Shown in pieces: positions 1-9,369 of a stretch of DNA of 64,000 bases (within the stretch, counting starts at the first letter, position 1; each line of letters begins with the position of its first letter). The stretch is from assembly GCA_013822765.1 (NCBI GenBank), contig PNKY01000004.1, forward strand, positions 336,114 to 400,113, given 5' to 3'. The translations under genes were made by a program, and so were the position numbers. Source of the stretch: Rhodospirillum sp. (GTDB lineage Bacteria > Pseudomonadota > Alphaproteobacteria > Dongiales > Dongiaceae). The notes below the pieces were generated by a model. It saw only the letters and a program-made list of their open reading frames with translations, did not search any database and was not told where the DNA came from.

Positions 1-339
1 CTCTCTCATCTCGGCGTTGCTGAGATTGGCGTCGTGCAGGTTGAGGCCGGCGAGGTTGGCGCGGCCGAGGCTGGCGCGCTCGCCCTCCGCTTCGCCCTTG
101 AGCCAGTTGTGATGGGCCGCGATGACGCGCAACAAGGACCGCAGCTTGGCGGAGCGCGTGGTCGCAAGCGCTTCCTTTTCCGCGCTCAGGTTGACCAGCT
201 TGGTCCCGGCTGGCAGGCGCGGCGCGCGCAGCAGGACGCGCAGCTTGCGGCGCGCTTCCTCCTCGCTGTTGGCGTTGAGCTCGCCGCGCTCGACCGGCTC
301 CCTCGGTGCAACCTGGAACTCGTACGCCCATATCGCCAT
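1..339 (-). CDS. Pentapeptide-repeat protein, N-terminal part (cut by window edge)
   Basis: Reading the minus strand from the ATG at 339-337 gives an open frame of 113 codons that reaches base 1 with no stop, so only the N-terminus is present. The first ~85 residues are charged and carry no family I recognise. From about residue 90 the pattern LGRANLAGLNLHDANLSNAE follows the A(D/N)Lxx five-residue periodicity of pentapeptide repeats, which fold as a right-handed quadrilateral beta-helix. A GGGGGGA purine run lies just upstream of the start. Such proteins are often scaffolds or nucleic-acid mimics, but nothing here fixes a role. Confidence 0.7.
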   Translation of the reverse strand, partial: MAIWAYEFQVAPREPVERGELNANSEEEARRKLRVLLRAPRLPAGTKLVNLSAEKEALATTRSAKLRSLLRVIAAHHNWLKGEAEGERASLGRANLAGLNLHDANLSNAEMRE

Positions 340-372
340 GCCGCAATTCCCCCCGCGATCAATCCGCGCTCA

Positions 373-1008
373 TCATATCGCTTTCTGCTCCGCCGGAAAG
401 CGCGTCGCCACCGCCGCGGGCCGGAGCCGCATGCGCGCGAGCCACGCCGACAGCTTCGGGGCATCCTGCAGCAGCGTGCGACCGGCTGGCGAAAGATCGA
501 GGTAGACCAGCATCGGCAGCGCCCATAGATCGGCCAGCGACAGGCGACCGCCCGCCATATAGTCGTCACCGGCGAGGTCGCTCAGCACCGTGAGGCACTT
601 CGCCGCGCGCGCCAACTCCTCCGCGCCAAGCCGGCCGCAGCAGTCGCGCTCCATCTCCTCGACATAGATGCCCCAGACCAAGTGCGGATACGCGTAGTTG
701 TCCAGGATGCGCATGATCTGCCGCATACGCGCGCGGTGTCGTGCGTCGGCCGGCAGCAATGCGCCGTTACCGAACTGCTCCACGATGTAGCCGGCAATGG
801 CGTCGGTCTCGAACAGCCGGAAGCCGTCATGCTCGAGCGCGGGGATGCGCCCGAACGGATGGCGGTCGGCGTAGTCGGGTGGAAGGGTCTCCTTGGCGAA
901 GATGTCGATCTCGGCCAGCTGGTATGGAACGCCGATCTCCTCCAGCACCAGGCGCACGATGCGCACATAGACGCTGTAGGACGCACCGAAGACAGTCACG
1001 CGATTCAT
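373..1008 (-). CDS. Glutathione S-transferase family protein
   Basis: Cytosolic glutathione S-transferase-like protein of 211 aa, the usual size. The N-terminal thioredoxin-like domain (about 1-80) begins MNRVTVFGASYSVYVRIVRL. It has the cis-Pro loop FGRIPALEHDG and the ETDAI segment, where family members bind the gamma-glutamyl group of glutathione. An all-alpha C-terminal domain follows (about 90-205). I chose the ATG at 1008 rather than the upstream in-frame ATG at 1056 because GGCGGA lies just ahead of it and the protein then starts directly on the first beta strand. The substrate is unknown. It diverges from the LacI gene on the other strand. Confidence 0.85.
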   Translation of the reverse strand: MNRVTVFGASYSVYVRIVRLVLEEIGVPYQLAEIDIFAKETLPPDYADRHPFGRIPALEHDGFRLFETDAIAGYIVEQFGNGALLPADARHRARMRQIMRILDNYAYPHLVWGIYVEEMERDCCGRLGAEELARAAKCLTVLSDLAGDDYMAGGRLSLADLWALPMLVYLDLSPAGRTLLQDAPKLSAWLARMRLRPAAVATRFPAEQKAI

Positions 1009-1126
1009 GAATCGATTTCCGCCGCAAATGATTTGGAAGCATTCTACGGTTCGCAATGGAAAGGCAATCTCCGTGACAAGACCGCATCACGGGTTTACGC
1101 TCTCATTGATTGGGGTGGGATGAGTC

Positions 1127-2149
1127 ATGGCTTCCATCGGCGATGTGGCAAAGCGCGCCGGCGTCTCGCTGGGCACCGCTTCCCGTGCGATCAACGGCAA
1201 TCCGGCGGTCTCTCCGCAACTGCGTGAGCGCGTGCTGGCGGCCGCGGCGGAGCTCGACTACCGTCCGAATGCGCTCGCCCGCGCGCTGCGCAGCAGCCGC
1301 ACGCATTCGCTGGGCCTGATCGTGCCGGACGTGACAAACCCGTTCTTCGGCGAGCTTGCCAAGCAGATCGAGCAGGTGGCGGCCGGCATGGGCCACACCG
1401 TGATGCTGGCCAATTCCAATGACGATCCGAAGGCCGAGGCGGAATACATCAAGGTGCTGGTCGGCCGCCAGGTCGACGGGCTGCTGATCGTGCCGAGCGA
1501 AGAGACTCGCCAACTGCCGCACGAGCCCAAGGTGCCGATGGTGGTGGTCGACCGCCCGATCCGCGGCTATCCGCTGGTGGCGAGCGATCATCGCGGCGGC
1601 GCCATCGCCGCCGTACAGCACCTGGTGTCGCTGGGCCATCGCCGGATTGGTTGCATCGCCGGCCCGAGGCACCTCAGCGTGGCGCGGGAGCGCTACGAAG
1701 GCTATCGCTCGGTGGCGGCGCCGCTCTATCGCGAGCTCGGCATCGATTTCGCCGGCGACACCATCATCACGCGCTTCGACTACGATTGCGGGTATGAGGC
1801 TGCTGTCAGGCTGCTGGAGCGGCCGGACCGACCGACCGCGATCTTCGCCAGTTCCGACCAGCAGGCGATCGGCGCAATGCGCGCTGCCGCCGACATGGAT
1901 TTGAAGGTGCCCGACGACGTGTCGATCATCGGCTTCGACGCCATCAGCCTCGCCAAGCTGGTAACGCCGCGCCTCACCACCGTGGCGCAGCCGATCGCGG
2001 CCATCGCCGACATCGCGGTGCGCACGGTGCTGCGGCTGCGCCAGGAGGATGCGAAGATGGAGCGGCATCGCCTGCCGACGCTGCTGCAGCCCGCCAACTC
2101 GACCGGGCCAGCCGCCAGCAACGTGGTCGCGCTCAAGAAAGAAGTCTAG
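1127..2149 (+). CDS. LacI/GalR-family transcriptional regulator
   Basis: 340 aa, full length for the family. An N-terminal helix-turn-helix plus hinge helix (about 1-60; IGDVAKRAGVSLGTASRAIN, then YRPNALARALRS) is followed by a type I periplasmic-binding-like effector domain that opens with SLGLIVPDVTNPFF. Members bind palindromic operators and release them, or bind them more tightly, on sensing a sugar. No sugar-catabolic gene adjoins it, so its target is unknown. It is separated from the second LacI gene by a receiver and a chemoreceptor. Its TAG overlaps the stop of the convergent receiver gene. Confidence 0.9.
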   Translation: MASIGDVAKRAGVSLGTASRAINGNPAVSPQLRERVLAAAAELDYRPNALARALRSSRTHSLGLIVPDVTNPFFGELAKQIEQVAAGMGHTVMLANSNDDPKAEAEYIKVLVGRQVDGLLIVPSEETRQLPHEPKVPMVVVDRPIRGYPLVASDHRGGAIAAVQHLVSLGHRRIGCIAGPRHLSVARERYEGYRSVAAPLYRELGIDFAGDTIITRFDYDCGYEAAVRLLERPDRPTAIFASSDQQAIGAMRAAADMDLKVPDDVSIIGFDAISLAKLVTPRLTTVAQPIAAIADIAVRTVLRLRQEDAKMERHRLPTLLQPANSTGPAASNVVALKKEV

Positions 2150-2553
2150 GACTTACGCTCCGGCAGTCGGCGCGGCGGATTCGCCATCACGCTGCCGATC
2201 AGCTCGAGCAAGCGCTCGCTGCGCACCGGCTTCTCCAACACGCGATCGGCGCCCAGCGCTTCCGCCATGTGCAGGAAGTCGGCCTTGTCGATCTGCCCGC
2301 CGCCCGACATCGCAATGACGCGCAGGCCGGGATGATCGGTGCGGATCCGGCGGATCGCTTCGATGCCATCCAACTCCGGCATGATGATGTCGGTCAGGAC
2401 CAGATCGTAGCTATCGTTGGAAAGCAGCTCCAGGCCCTTGCGTCCGCTGGTAGCCGTGGTGACCTGATATCCGGCGCGCGTGAGGATGAGGGAGAGGGTT
2501 CGGCTAACAGCCGCGTCGTCGTCGATAATAAGAATGCTGGCACTGGCTGCCAT
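2146..2553 (-). CDS. Single-domain response regulator (CheY-like receiver)
   Basis: 135 aa consisting of a receiver domain only. The acidic pocket is IIDDD (residues 9-13), the phospho-acceptor is Asp55 in LTDIIMPE, the switch Ser lies in VIAMSGGG and the conserved Lys is in LEKP. There is no output domain, so it should act by protein contact or phosphotransfer. It is downstream of and co-oriented with the chemoreceptor gene (about 160 bp apart), which makes a link to chemotaxis plausible but unproven. It resembles the second receiver at 14213-14590. The stop overlaps that of the convergent LacI gene by 4 nt (CTAG). Confidence 0.9.
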   Translation of the reverse strand: MAASASILIIDDDAAVSRTLSLILTRAGYQVTTATSGRKGLELLSNDSYDLVLTDIIMPELDGIEAIRRIRTDHPGLRVIAMSGGGQIDKADFLHMAEALGADRVLEKPVRSERLLELIGSVMANPPRRLPERKS

Positions 2554-2712
2554 TCCATGGACCTCAAAGAAACAAACCGATTAATAGCGGTAATGTTCCC
2601 ATGAGCCTCATTCAAATTCTAGCATAAAACGCGGCGCTGAATCACAATTCGTAATGCAGAGCCGCGCTCTATTGATACGCGCCGCTGTTGCGTTTGGATG
2701 CAAGCGTCTTGG

Positions 2713-4401
2713 CTAGGCCGCGGCGGAACGCACGGTGCGGATGAGTACGTCGCGGAGCTGGTCGACGCCGCTCGCCACGTCGCCCGACAGCTTGCGCACT
2801 TCGTTGGCGCGGTCGCCGGTCTGCACCGCTTCGTCGGAGACGCGCGCGATCCGGCTGGCGACTTCCTGCGCGGCCTGCGAGGTCTGCGTGACGTTGCGCG
2901 TGATCTCCGCGGTGGTGGCGCTTTGCTCCTCGATCGCGGAGGCGATCGCCGAGGACACGCCCTCGACCTCGCGGATCGAGCTGGTGATGGTGCGCACCGC
3001 GGTCACGGCTTGGTCGGTGGCGTTCTGTATTTCCGCGATCTGCTGCGTGATGTCTTCGGTCGCGCGCGCGGTCTGGTTGGCGAGCGACTTCACCTCGTTG
3101 GCGACGACGGCGAAGCCCTTGCCGGCGTCGCCGGCGCGCGCCGCCTCGATCGTGGCGTTGAGCGCCAGCAGATTGGTCTGGTTGGCGATATCGCTGATGA
3201 GCTGCGTGACGGCATTGATCTTGCGTACCGCGTCGGACAACGCGGAGATGGTGCCTTCGGCTTCGCTCGAGGACTTCACCGCATCCAGCGTCACCTTGCG
3301 CGCCGCGTTCACCTGCGAGGAAATCTCGCGGATCGAGGCGGTCAGCTGCTCGGACGCGGACGCGACGGTCTGCGCATTCGCCAGGGCTTGTGTCGATGCG
3401 GCGGCCACGGTCTGGCTGTTCTCGCTGACCGCATTGGCCGACTTCGCCATATGGCTGGCGTCGCCCGACATGCGCTCGGTCAGGTGCGAGACGGCCTCGA
3501 CCGCCTTGCGGGTTTCGCGTTCCACAGTGTCGGCCATCGCATGCAGCGCGGCCTGCTTCTCGGCCTCAGATGCGCGGCGGGTCGCCTCCTGCTGCTGGCG
3601 CAGCTGCTCGGCCTCGATGCCCTGGCGGCGGAAGACGTCGACGGCTTCGGCCATCGAACCGATCTCGTCCTTGCGTCCGGCCGACGGAATGGCGATGTCC
3701 ATCTGGCCGGCGGCCAGCTGCTTCATCACGTCGGTCATGCGCGTCAGGGGTCGCACCACACCGTAGCCCAGGGCGAGCACGCCGCCGAGCACGGTCACGA
3801 ACACCACCACGGCCACCGACCATATGATGAGGGTGAAGGAATTCTCGGTCTCGGCCGCCGCGATTTCGGTCGCGGCATTCATCTCGGTCGCGCGCGCCAC
3901 CATCTTGTCGACCACGGCGCGATGGCCGGCATAGGCGTCGGCGATGTCGGCGTAAGCCTTGCGCGCCGTCTCCATGTCGCCCTTCTCGATCGCGGGAAGG
4001 AACACGTTTTCGATCGCGTTCCAGAAGCGCGTGACGTGGGTATAGGATTCCTCGACGATCCACTGCTTGTTGACCGGGTCGAAATCCTCCAGCTCCTTCC
4101 AGAAGACGTGGCGGATGTCGTATTCCTTGTGGAGCTGCGTCAGCCGCGCGCGGCGATGCTCCAGGCTCGTGGGGTCGTTCAGCAGCAGCGTCGATTCCAG
4201 GTAGGATTCGATCACATATTCCGGCGGCGGCAGGATGTCGGCGATCAGGTCCTTGCCCAGCACGATCTGGCGATAGATCGGACCGTTGACCTTGAGCTGG
4301 CCCAGCGCGCTGACGCCGGTCCAAAGGATGGCGATGCACCCCAGGGTGACGATCAAGCCGAAGAGACTGACCGCTCTACCAATGCTCAAACGCAGCTTCA
4401 T
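2713..4401 (-). CDS. Methyl-accepting chemotaxis protein
   Basis: Transmembrane chemoreceptor of 562 aa. TM1 is at about 10-30 and a helical periplasmic region with no family I recognise spans about 33-188. TM2 is at about 189-214 ([20 protein letters not shown]). A HAMP domain follows (about 215-270), then the long cytoplasmic signalling hairpin with the conserved tip [20 protein letters not shown]. Receptors of this type control CheA/CheW; no che gene is in the window. It ends TVRSAAA, so it lacks a C-terminal CheR-tethering pentapeptide. I used the ATG at 4401 because it places MKLRLSIG just before TM1. A candidate LacI operator sits about 150 bp upstream. Confidence 0.93.
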   Translation of the reverse strand: MKLRLSIGRAVSLFGLIVTLGCIAILWTGVSALGQLKVNGPIYRQIVLGKDLIADILPPPEYVIESYLESTLLLNDPTSLEHRRARLTQLHKEYDIRHVFWKELEDFDPVNKQWIVEESYTHVTRFWNAIENVFLPAIEKGDMETARKAYADIADAYAGHRAVVDKMVARATEMNAATEIAAAETENSFTLIIWSVAVVVFVTVLGGVLALGYGVVRPLTRMTDVMKQLAAGQMDIAIPSAGRKDEIGSMAEAVDVFRRQGIEAEQLRQQQEATRRASEAEKQAALHAMADTVERETRKAVEAVSHLTERMSGDASHMAKSANAVSENSQTVAAASTQALANAQTVASASEQLTASIREISSQVNAARKVTLDAVKSSSEAEGTISALSDAVRKINAVTQLISDIANQTNLLALNATIEAARAGDAGKGFAVVANEVKSLANQTARATEDITQQIAEIQNATDQAVTAVRTITSSIREVEGVSSAIASAIEEQSATTAEITRNVTQTSQAAQEVASRIARVSDEAVQTGDRANEVRKLSGDVASGVDQLRDVLIRTVRSAAA

Positions 4402-4552
4402 CGTGGCATGTCCCGCGCAAATAGGAATAGCTCGCATTCTGCGCAATGGTGGTTAACGTTCTGTCACTGAATGCGCATTCAAACATGTTTTGTCAGCCAT
4501 TTTTGCTCATAAGTGCTGATGAATCAGTCTGATGGATCATCCCTCATTTTAT

Positions 4553-4564
4553 TGGATCGTTCCA
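4553..4564. promoter_or_regulatory. Candidate LacI-family operator, copy 1
   Basis: TGGATCGTTCCA, an imperfect palindrome around a central CG as is usual for LacI-family operators. It matches copy 2 (4720-4731) at 10 of 12 positions and copy 3 (6015-6026) at 11 of 12. It lies in the 360-bp gene-free stretch 4402-4761 between the divergent chemoreceptor and LacI genes, nearer the chemoreceptor side. Apart from the operators and the promoter at 4697-4731, I see no gene in that stretch. Confidence 0.45.
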
Positions 4565-4696
4565 TTCGAATGTATGATTAAATCCCAGGCAGCCGCGCGG
4601 ACGGAGTCGGGCTGAACCCGGTGTTTCCTCTCACTTTCCTAATAGTGACAGGCTATTACTGCCGGGAAAGAGAGCCGGGAGATCGCAAATTGTCGG

Positions 4697-4731
4697 TTGA
4701 CAGGTCCAACATCGCTTCCTAGAACGTTCCA
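4697..4731 (+). promoter_or_regulatory. Candidate promoter overlapped by LacI operator copy 2
   Basis: A TTGACA -35 box (4697-4702) is followed after 17 bp by TAGAAC (4720-4725), a fair -10. The -10 is the left half of TAGAACGTTCCA (4720-4731), which contains the palindrome GGAACGTTC-like core and matches the other two candidate operators. A repressor bound here would cover the -10 of the LacI gene that starts at 4762, so autoregulation is the simplest reading. This is inference from sequence only. Confidence 0.5.
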
Positions 4732-4761
4732 AAAAAACAATCTATTCCTAGGGAGGATGTA

Positions 4762-5811
4762 ATGCCAGCGGATGACCCGAGGGACCGGGTGACCATTGTC
4801 GAGATCGCCGCCGCAGCCGGCGTCTCCAAATCGACCGTGTCATTGGTGTTGAAGGGCAGCGAAAGCGTCCGCCCGTCGACCCGCGACCGGGTGAATGCCG
4901 CCATTCACGACCTCGGCTACGTCTATAACCGCGGAGCCGCCAATCTCCGTCGTGCGCATTCCAACATGGTCGGCATGATCATCCACAACCTCATCAACCC
5001 GTTCTGCGCCGAGCTGGCGGTCGGCATCGAGCGCAGCTTCCAGGCCGCCGGCTATGTCCCTTTCATCGCCAACACCGCCGAAAGTCCGGTTCGCCAGGCC
5101 GAAGTCATCAAGCTGATGCGCGAGCAGGGGGTGGCGGGGCTGATCATCTCGGCCGCCCGCGGTACCCCGGACGACGCGTTCGACGGCCTGGTCGCCGCCG
5201 GCGTGCCGGTCGTCCTCGCCATGCGCCGCCTCAAGGGCCGCCGCATCCCCATGGTGGGGCCCGACAATCGCCTGGGCACGCGCCTGGCGGTGGAGCGCCT
5301 AGTCGAGCTGGGGCACCGGCGGATCGCCTTCTTGGGCGGCTATGCCGATTCCGTGGTCCGCGCCGAGCGGCTGGAAGGGTTCCGCGCCGCCTTGGCCGAT
5401 GCCGGCCTCGATCCTGCCGCCGTAACGGCCGCGGGCGCGCCCACCCGCGACGGCGGGGCGCAGGCGCTGGAGACCGCCCTGGCGCAGCGCCAGCCGCCGA
5501 CCGCAGCAGTCTGCTTCAACGACCTCGTGGCCTTCGGGGTTTGCCTCGGCCTGCGCCGCCGGGGCGTCGAGCCCGGGCGCGGCTTCGCCGTCATCGGCTT
5601 CGACGACGTCCAGGAAGCGGTCCATGCCGACCCGCCGCTGACCACCATCGCGGTCGACGTGATGGGCCTCGGCGAGCGGGCCGCCCAGAGCGTCCTGCGC
5701 ATGATCGAGACCGGCCGCAATACGACCGAGGATCACATCGGCGCCGTTCATCTCGCGGTGCGGGAAAGCTGCGGCTCGCCGCTCCCGGAACTGACGGAGC
5801 GGCGGGCATGA
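4762..5811 (+). CDS. LacI/GalR-family regulator of the adjoining sugar ABC operon
   Basis: 349 aa. The helix-turn-helix is at about 10-30 (TIVEIAAAAGVSKSTVSLVL) and the hinge at about 50-62. The sugar-binding core starts at SNMVGMIIHNLINPFCAELA. A strong AGGGAGGA-type ribosome site lies 7-12 bases before the ATG. It stands immediately upstream of the CUT1 transporter genes. Near-identical candidate operators overlap its own promoter and precede the transporter, so it is the likely local repressor. The effector is probably the transported sugar or its phosphorylated product (inference). Confidence 0.9.
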   Translation: MPADDPRDRVTIVEIAAAAGVSKSTVSLVLKGSESVRPSTRDRVNAAIHDLGYVYNRGAANLRRAHSNMVGMIIHNLINPFCAELAVGIERSFQAAGYVPFIANTAESPVRQAEVIKLMREQGVAGLIISAARGTPDDAFDGLVAAGVPVVLAMRRLKGRRIPMVGPDNRLGTRLAVERLVELGHRRIAFLGGYADSVVRAERLEGFRAALADAGLDPAAVTAAGAPTRDGGAQALETALAQRQPPTAAVCFNDLVAFGVCLGLRRRGVEPGRGFAVIGFDDVQEAVHADPPLTTIAVDVMGLGERAAQSVLRMIETGRNTTEDHIGAVHLAVRESCGSPLPELTERRA

Positions 5812-6014
5812 CGGGGCAGTATCGTGCGATCGCGCTCCGAAACTCATGCCGCGAGATCGCGGAAATCTTTGCAGAGCCGCCCGGTGGCGGCTACCGTCGT
5901 GATCGATCCTGGGACGGGAGTCGGCCTAGCGCCGACGGGGATGACGTGCAAGCCAGGATTCAACCGCGTTGGCTGAGGTCGCTTCGGCCGCTGGCCCATG
6001 CGCGGGAAACCGGA

Positions 6015-6026
6015 TGGATCGTTCGA
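6015..6026. promoter_or_regulatory. Candidate LacI-family operator, copy 3
   Basis: TGGATCGTTCGA, differing from copy 1 at a single position. It lies about 34 bp before the start of the substrate-binding protein gene and just upstream of a CAATAT sequence that could serve as a -10. Its placement ahead of the transporter operon is where a local repressor would act. The rest of 5812-6059 shows no gene. Confidence 0.45.
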
Positions 6027-6059
6027 CCATCCAATATCGGACTGATGTGGGAGGACTAG

Positions 6060-7448
6060 ATGAAGTCAAAGACAATTATTGGACTGCTGGTGGCCATCGT
6101 GGTGGTGGTCGCGGCAGTCATTTGGTATCAGGGCCGCGCGCCCGAGCAGGCGGCGGCTCCAGAGGCCGCCGCGCCTGCCACAACCGAACAACCGGCCGCG
6201 ACGGACCAAGCCGCGACCCAGCCGGCCGCGACCGAGCAGGCCGCTGCAACCCCTGGCGCGCCGCAATCGGTTGAAGTCCTGCACTGGTGGACCTCGGGTG
6301 GCGAAGCATCGGCACTCAACGTGCTGAAGCAGGATCTGGAGAAGGCTGGCGTGGGCTGGCAGGACATGCCGGTCGCGGGCGGCGGTGGCGAGCAGGCGAT
6401 GACGGCGCTCCGCGCGCGCGTCACCGCGGGCAATCCGCCGACCGCCGTGCAGATGCTGGGCTTCGACATCACCGACTGGGGGAAGCAGGGCGTTGTGGCG
6501 GACCTCAACGAGCTCGCCGGCAAGGAAGGCTGGGACGCCGTAGTTCCACCCGCCTTGCAGGCGTTCTCCAAATACGACGGCAAGTGGATCGCGGCGCCGG
6601 TCAACGTACACTCGACCAACTGGGTCTGGGCCAACAAGAAGATCTTCGATGAGCTCGGCATCGCTCAGCCCACCAACTGGGATGAGCTGATCGCGGCGCT
6701 CGACAAGATCAAAGGCGCCGGCTACACGGCGGTCGCCCATGGCGGCCAGCCCTGGCAGGACGCCACCATCTTCGACGCGGTCGTGATGGCGACCGGCGGT
6801 CCGGAGTTCTACAAGAAGGCCTTCATCGACCTGGATCCGGCGGCGCTCGGCTCCGACACCATGGTGCAGGCGTTCGATCGCATGACCAAGCTGCGCTCCT
6901 ATGTCGACGACAACTTCTCGGGTCGCGACTGGAACCTGGCCTCGGCCATGGTGATCGAGGGCAAGGCTGGCGTGCAGTTCATGGGCGACTGGGCCAAGGG
7001 TGAGTTCCTGAATGCCGGCAAGGTCCCGGGCACAGACTTCCTGTGCTTTCGCTTCCCCGGCACCCAGGGCGACGTGACCTTCAACTCCGACCAGTTCGTG
7101 ATGTTCAAGGTCGGCGACGACCGCAAGGCGGCACAGGAGAAGTTGGCGGCCGCAATCATGTCGCCCTCGTTCCAGGTGGCCTTCAACAAGGTGAAGGGCT
7201 CGGTTCCGGCCCGCACCGACGTCGACGGCAAGGACCTCGATGCCTGCGGCCAGCAGGGCATGAAGGACCTGGCCGAGGCCAGCAAGAATGGCACCCTGTT
7301 CGGCTCCATGGCCCACGGCCATGCCGCCCCGGCAGCGGTGAAGAACGCGACCTACGACGTCATCACGGCCGAGTTCAACGGCGAGATGGATGCCAAGACC
7401 GCTACGGCGGAACTGGCGAAGGCCGTCGAAGGCGCGAAGGCGAAGTAA
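6060..7448 (+). CDS. Sugar ABC transporter, substrate-binding protein (CUT1, GtsA-like)
   Basis: 462 aa. The mature domain (from about residue 70, [12 protein letters not shown]) is typical of glucose/mannose-type extracellular binding proteins, ending with the [14 protein letters not shown] region. It should capture a sugar in the periplasm for the two permeases downstream. Unusually, the N-terminus has one long hydrophobic helix (about 5-24) followed by a ~45-residue Ala/Pro/Thr/Gln-rich linker and no clear lipobox, so the protein may stay tethered to the membrane by an uncleaved anchor. GGGAGGAC precedes the start. It is the first gene of the transporter operon. Confidence 0.9.
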   Translation: MKSKTIIGLLVAIVVVVAAVIWYQGRAPEQAAAPEAAAPATTEQPAATDQAATQPAATEQAAATPGAPQSVEVLHWWTSGGEASALNVLKQDLEKAGVGWQDMPVAGGGGEQAMTALRARVTAGNPPTAVQMLGFDITDWGKQGVVADLNELAGKEGWDAVVPPALQAFSKYDGKWIAAPVNVHSTNWVWANKKIFDELGIAQPTNWDELIAALDKIKGAGYTAVAHGGQPWQDATIFDAVVMATGGPEFYKKAFIDLDPAALGSDTMVQAFDRMTKLRSYVDDNFSGRDWNLASAMVIEGKAGVQFMGDWAKGEFLNAGKVPGTDFLCFRFPGTQGDVTFNSDQFVMFKVGDDRKAAQEKLAAAIMSPSFQVAFNKVKGSVPARTDVDGKDLDACGQQGMKDLAEASKNGTLFGSMAHGHAAPAAVKNATYDVITAEFNGEMDAKTATAELAKAVEGAKAK

Positions 7449-7467
7449 GAACCGGCTGATCTGAGCG

Positions 7468-7495
7468 GGTGGAGCCGGGGCAACCTGGCTCCACC
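7468..7495 (+). other. Stem-loop between SBP and permease genes
   Basis: GGTGGAGCC (7468-7476) pairs perfectly with GGCTCCACC (7487-7495) around a 10-nt loop. Only a short GTTT follows, so it is a poor terminator. In many ABC operons such a hairpin after the binding-protein gene protects that part of the mRNA and lowers downstream expression. That role is inferred from its position. Confidence 0.6.
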
Positions 7496-7540
7496 GTTTC
7501 AGGCCAAAGCCGGCGTTCCAGGAGAGGTTTGGAGGACGGG

Positions 7541-8476
7541 ATGAGTGTGTCCCAGGGCGTGCCGGTCGCAGCCGACCGCGCGCCGATCGGACGGATTTCG
7601 CACACGACAGAATGGCTGCAGCGCGCTCTGCCGAAGATCGTGCTGGCGCCGAGCTTCGCGGTCGTCCTGGTCGTGGTCTACGGCTTCATCGCCTTCACCG
7701 GCGTGCTCTCCTTCACCGATTCCAAGATCCTGCCGTCCTTCAACTGGGTCGGCTGGGAGAACTATGCAAAGCTGTGGGGCTTCCGCAACTGGATCACGGC
7801 GCTGCAAAACCTCGCGATCTTCGGCTCGCTCTACATCGTGCTGTGCTCGGCGATCGGCCTGTTCCTGGCGATCCTGATCGACCAGAAGATCCGGATCGAA
7901 GGAGCGCTGCGCCCGATCTACCTCTACCCGATGGCGCTGTCCTTCATCGTGACCGGCACGGCGTGGAAGTGGTTCCTCGATCCCGGCATCGGACTTGAGC
8001 ACACCATGCACCTGTGGGGCTGGGAGAGCTTCAGCTTCACCTGGATCAAGGACGGCAAGATGGCGATCTATTGCATCGTCATCGCCGCGATCTGGCAGTC
8101 CTCCGGCTTCGTGATGGCGATGTTCCTCGCCGGGCTGCGCGGAGTCGACAACGAGATCGTCAAGGCGGCGCAGATCGACGGCGCCTCCAACTTCAATCTC
8201 TACCGTCGCATCATCATCCCGATCCTGCGCCCGGCGTTCCTGTCGGCGTTCGTGGTGCTGGCGCACCTCGCCATCAAGTCGTACGACCTGGTGATCGCGC
8301 TGACCAACGGCGGACCTGGCCGCGCCACCGAGATGCCGGCAACCTTCATGTATTCCTACACCTTCACCCGCAACGAGATGGGCATCGGCGCCTCGTCGGC
8401 GGTCATCATGCTGATGATGATCGCCAGCGTCATCGTGCCCTATCTCTACAGCGAACTGCGGGGAGGCAAGCGCTGA
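7541..8476 (+). CDS. Sugar ABC transporter permease (MalF/GtsB-like)
   Basis: 311-aa inner-membrane permease with about six hydrophobic segments. The EAA loop that docks on the ATPase is IVKAAQIDGASNFNLYRRII. I selected the ATG at 7541, preceded by GGAGG at 7531, over an upstream in-frame codon at 7469 whose extra residues are not membrane-like. The TGA overlaps the next permease's ATG by one base (TGATG), which implies translational coupling. It pairs with the following permease to form the channel. Confidence 0.92.
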   Translation: MSVSQGVPVAADRAPIGRISHTTEWLQRALPKIVLAPSFAVVLVVVYGFIAFTGVLSFTDSKILPSFNWVGWENYAKLWGFRNWITALQNLAIFGSLYIVLCSAIGLFLAILIDQKIRIEGALRPIYLYPMALSFIVTGTAWKWFLDPGIGLEHTMHLWGWESFSFTWIKDGKMAIYCIVIAAIWQSSGFVMAMFLAGLRGVDNEIVKAAQIDGASNFNLYRRIIIPILRPAFLSAFVVLAHLAIKSYDLVIALTNGGPGRATEMPATFMYSYTFTRNEMGIGASSAVIMLMMIASVIVPYLYSELRGGKR

Positions 8477-9357
8477 TGGCTCATGCCAGCCCGGAAACCG
8501 CCGTCCGCACCAACGTGTTGGTGCGCGCGCTGATCTACAGCATCCTGATCCTGTTCGCGGTCTACTACCTGCTGCCGCTCTACGTGATGCTGGTCAACTC
8601 GGTGAAGCCGCTGGACGAGATCCGGCAGGGCGACATGATGGCGCTGCCTCGGGTGTTCACCATCGAGCCCTGGCTCAGCGCCTGGTCGACGGCGCAGATC
8701 GGCGTGCAGCCGACCGGGCTCAAGCCTTATTTCATCAACTCGGTGCTGATGGTCATCCCGGCGGTGGCGATCTCGGCCATGATCGGCGCGCTCAACGGCT
8801 ACGTGCTGACCAAGTGGAAGTTCCGCGGCGACGGCATCGTGTTCGGGCTGCTGCTGTTTTCGTGCTTCATCCCGTTCCAAATTGTGCTGATTCCGATGGC
8901 GCGCATTCTCGGACTGCTCGGCCTGGCCGGGTCGACGCCGGGCCTCGTCCTGGTGCACGTGGTCTACGGCATCGGCTTCAGCACCTTGTTCTTCCGCAAC
9001 TACTACGATGCGTTCCCGACCGAGCTGATTCGGGCGGCGCAGATCGACGGCGCCGGGTTCTTCCGCATCTTCTGGCGCATCCTGCTGCCGAGCTCGGGCC
9101 CCATCATAGTGGTGACGGTGATCTGGCAGTTCACCAACATCTGGAACGACTTCCTGTTCGGCGCGTCGTTCTCGGACGTCGACTCGCAGCCGGTGACGAT
9201 CGCGCTCAACAACCTGGTGTCGTCGTCAACCGGAGTGAAGGAATACAACGTGCATTTCGCCGGTGCGATCCTGGCGGCGCTGCCGACGCTGATCGTCTAC
9301 ATCGTCTCCGGCCGCTATTTCGTGCGCGGCCTGATGGCCGGCGCCGTGAAGGGTTGA
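8476..9357 (+). CDS. Sugar ABC transporter permease (MalG/GtsC-like)
   Basis: 293-aa second permease of the CUT1 system. It has an N-terminal TM (about 15-40), a periplasmic loop, then the core TM bundle with the EAA motif LIRAAQIDGAGFFRIFWRI. The C-terminus VRGLMAGAVKG is a MalG-family hallmark. It starts at the ATG that overlaps the upstream stop, and the ATPase gene begins 12 bases later. It forms the translocation pore with the protein at 7541-8476. Confidence 0.93.
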   Translation: MAHASPETAVRTNVLVRALIYSILILFAVYYLLPLYVMLVNSVKPLDEIRQGDMMALPRVFTIEPWLSAWSTAQIGVQPTGLKPYFINSVLMVIPAVAISAMIGALNGYVLTKWKFRGDGIVFGLLLFSCFIPFQIVLIPMARILGLLGLAGSTPGLVLVHVVYGIGFSTLFFRNYYDAFPTELIRAAQIDGAGFFRIFWRILLPSSGPIIVVTVIWQFTNIWNDFLFGASFSDVDSQPVTIALNNLVSSSTGVKEYNVHFAGAILAALPTLIVYIVSGRYFVRGLMAGAVKG

Positions 9358-9369
9358 TGGAGTAGAACC

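Noticed and set aside
2698..4470. 590-codon plus-strand open frame, His/Arg/Gly-rich
   Set aside because: It is antisense to the clear chemoreceptor gene and shows no domain. Long antisense frames are expected from the GC-rich third codon positions.
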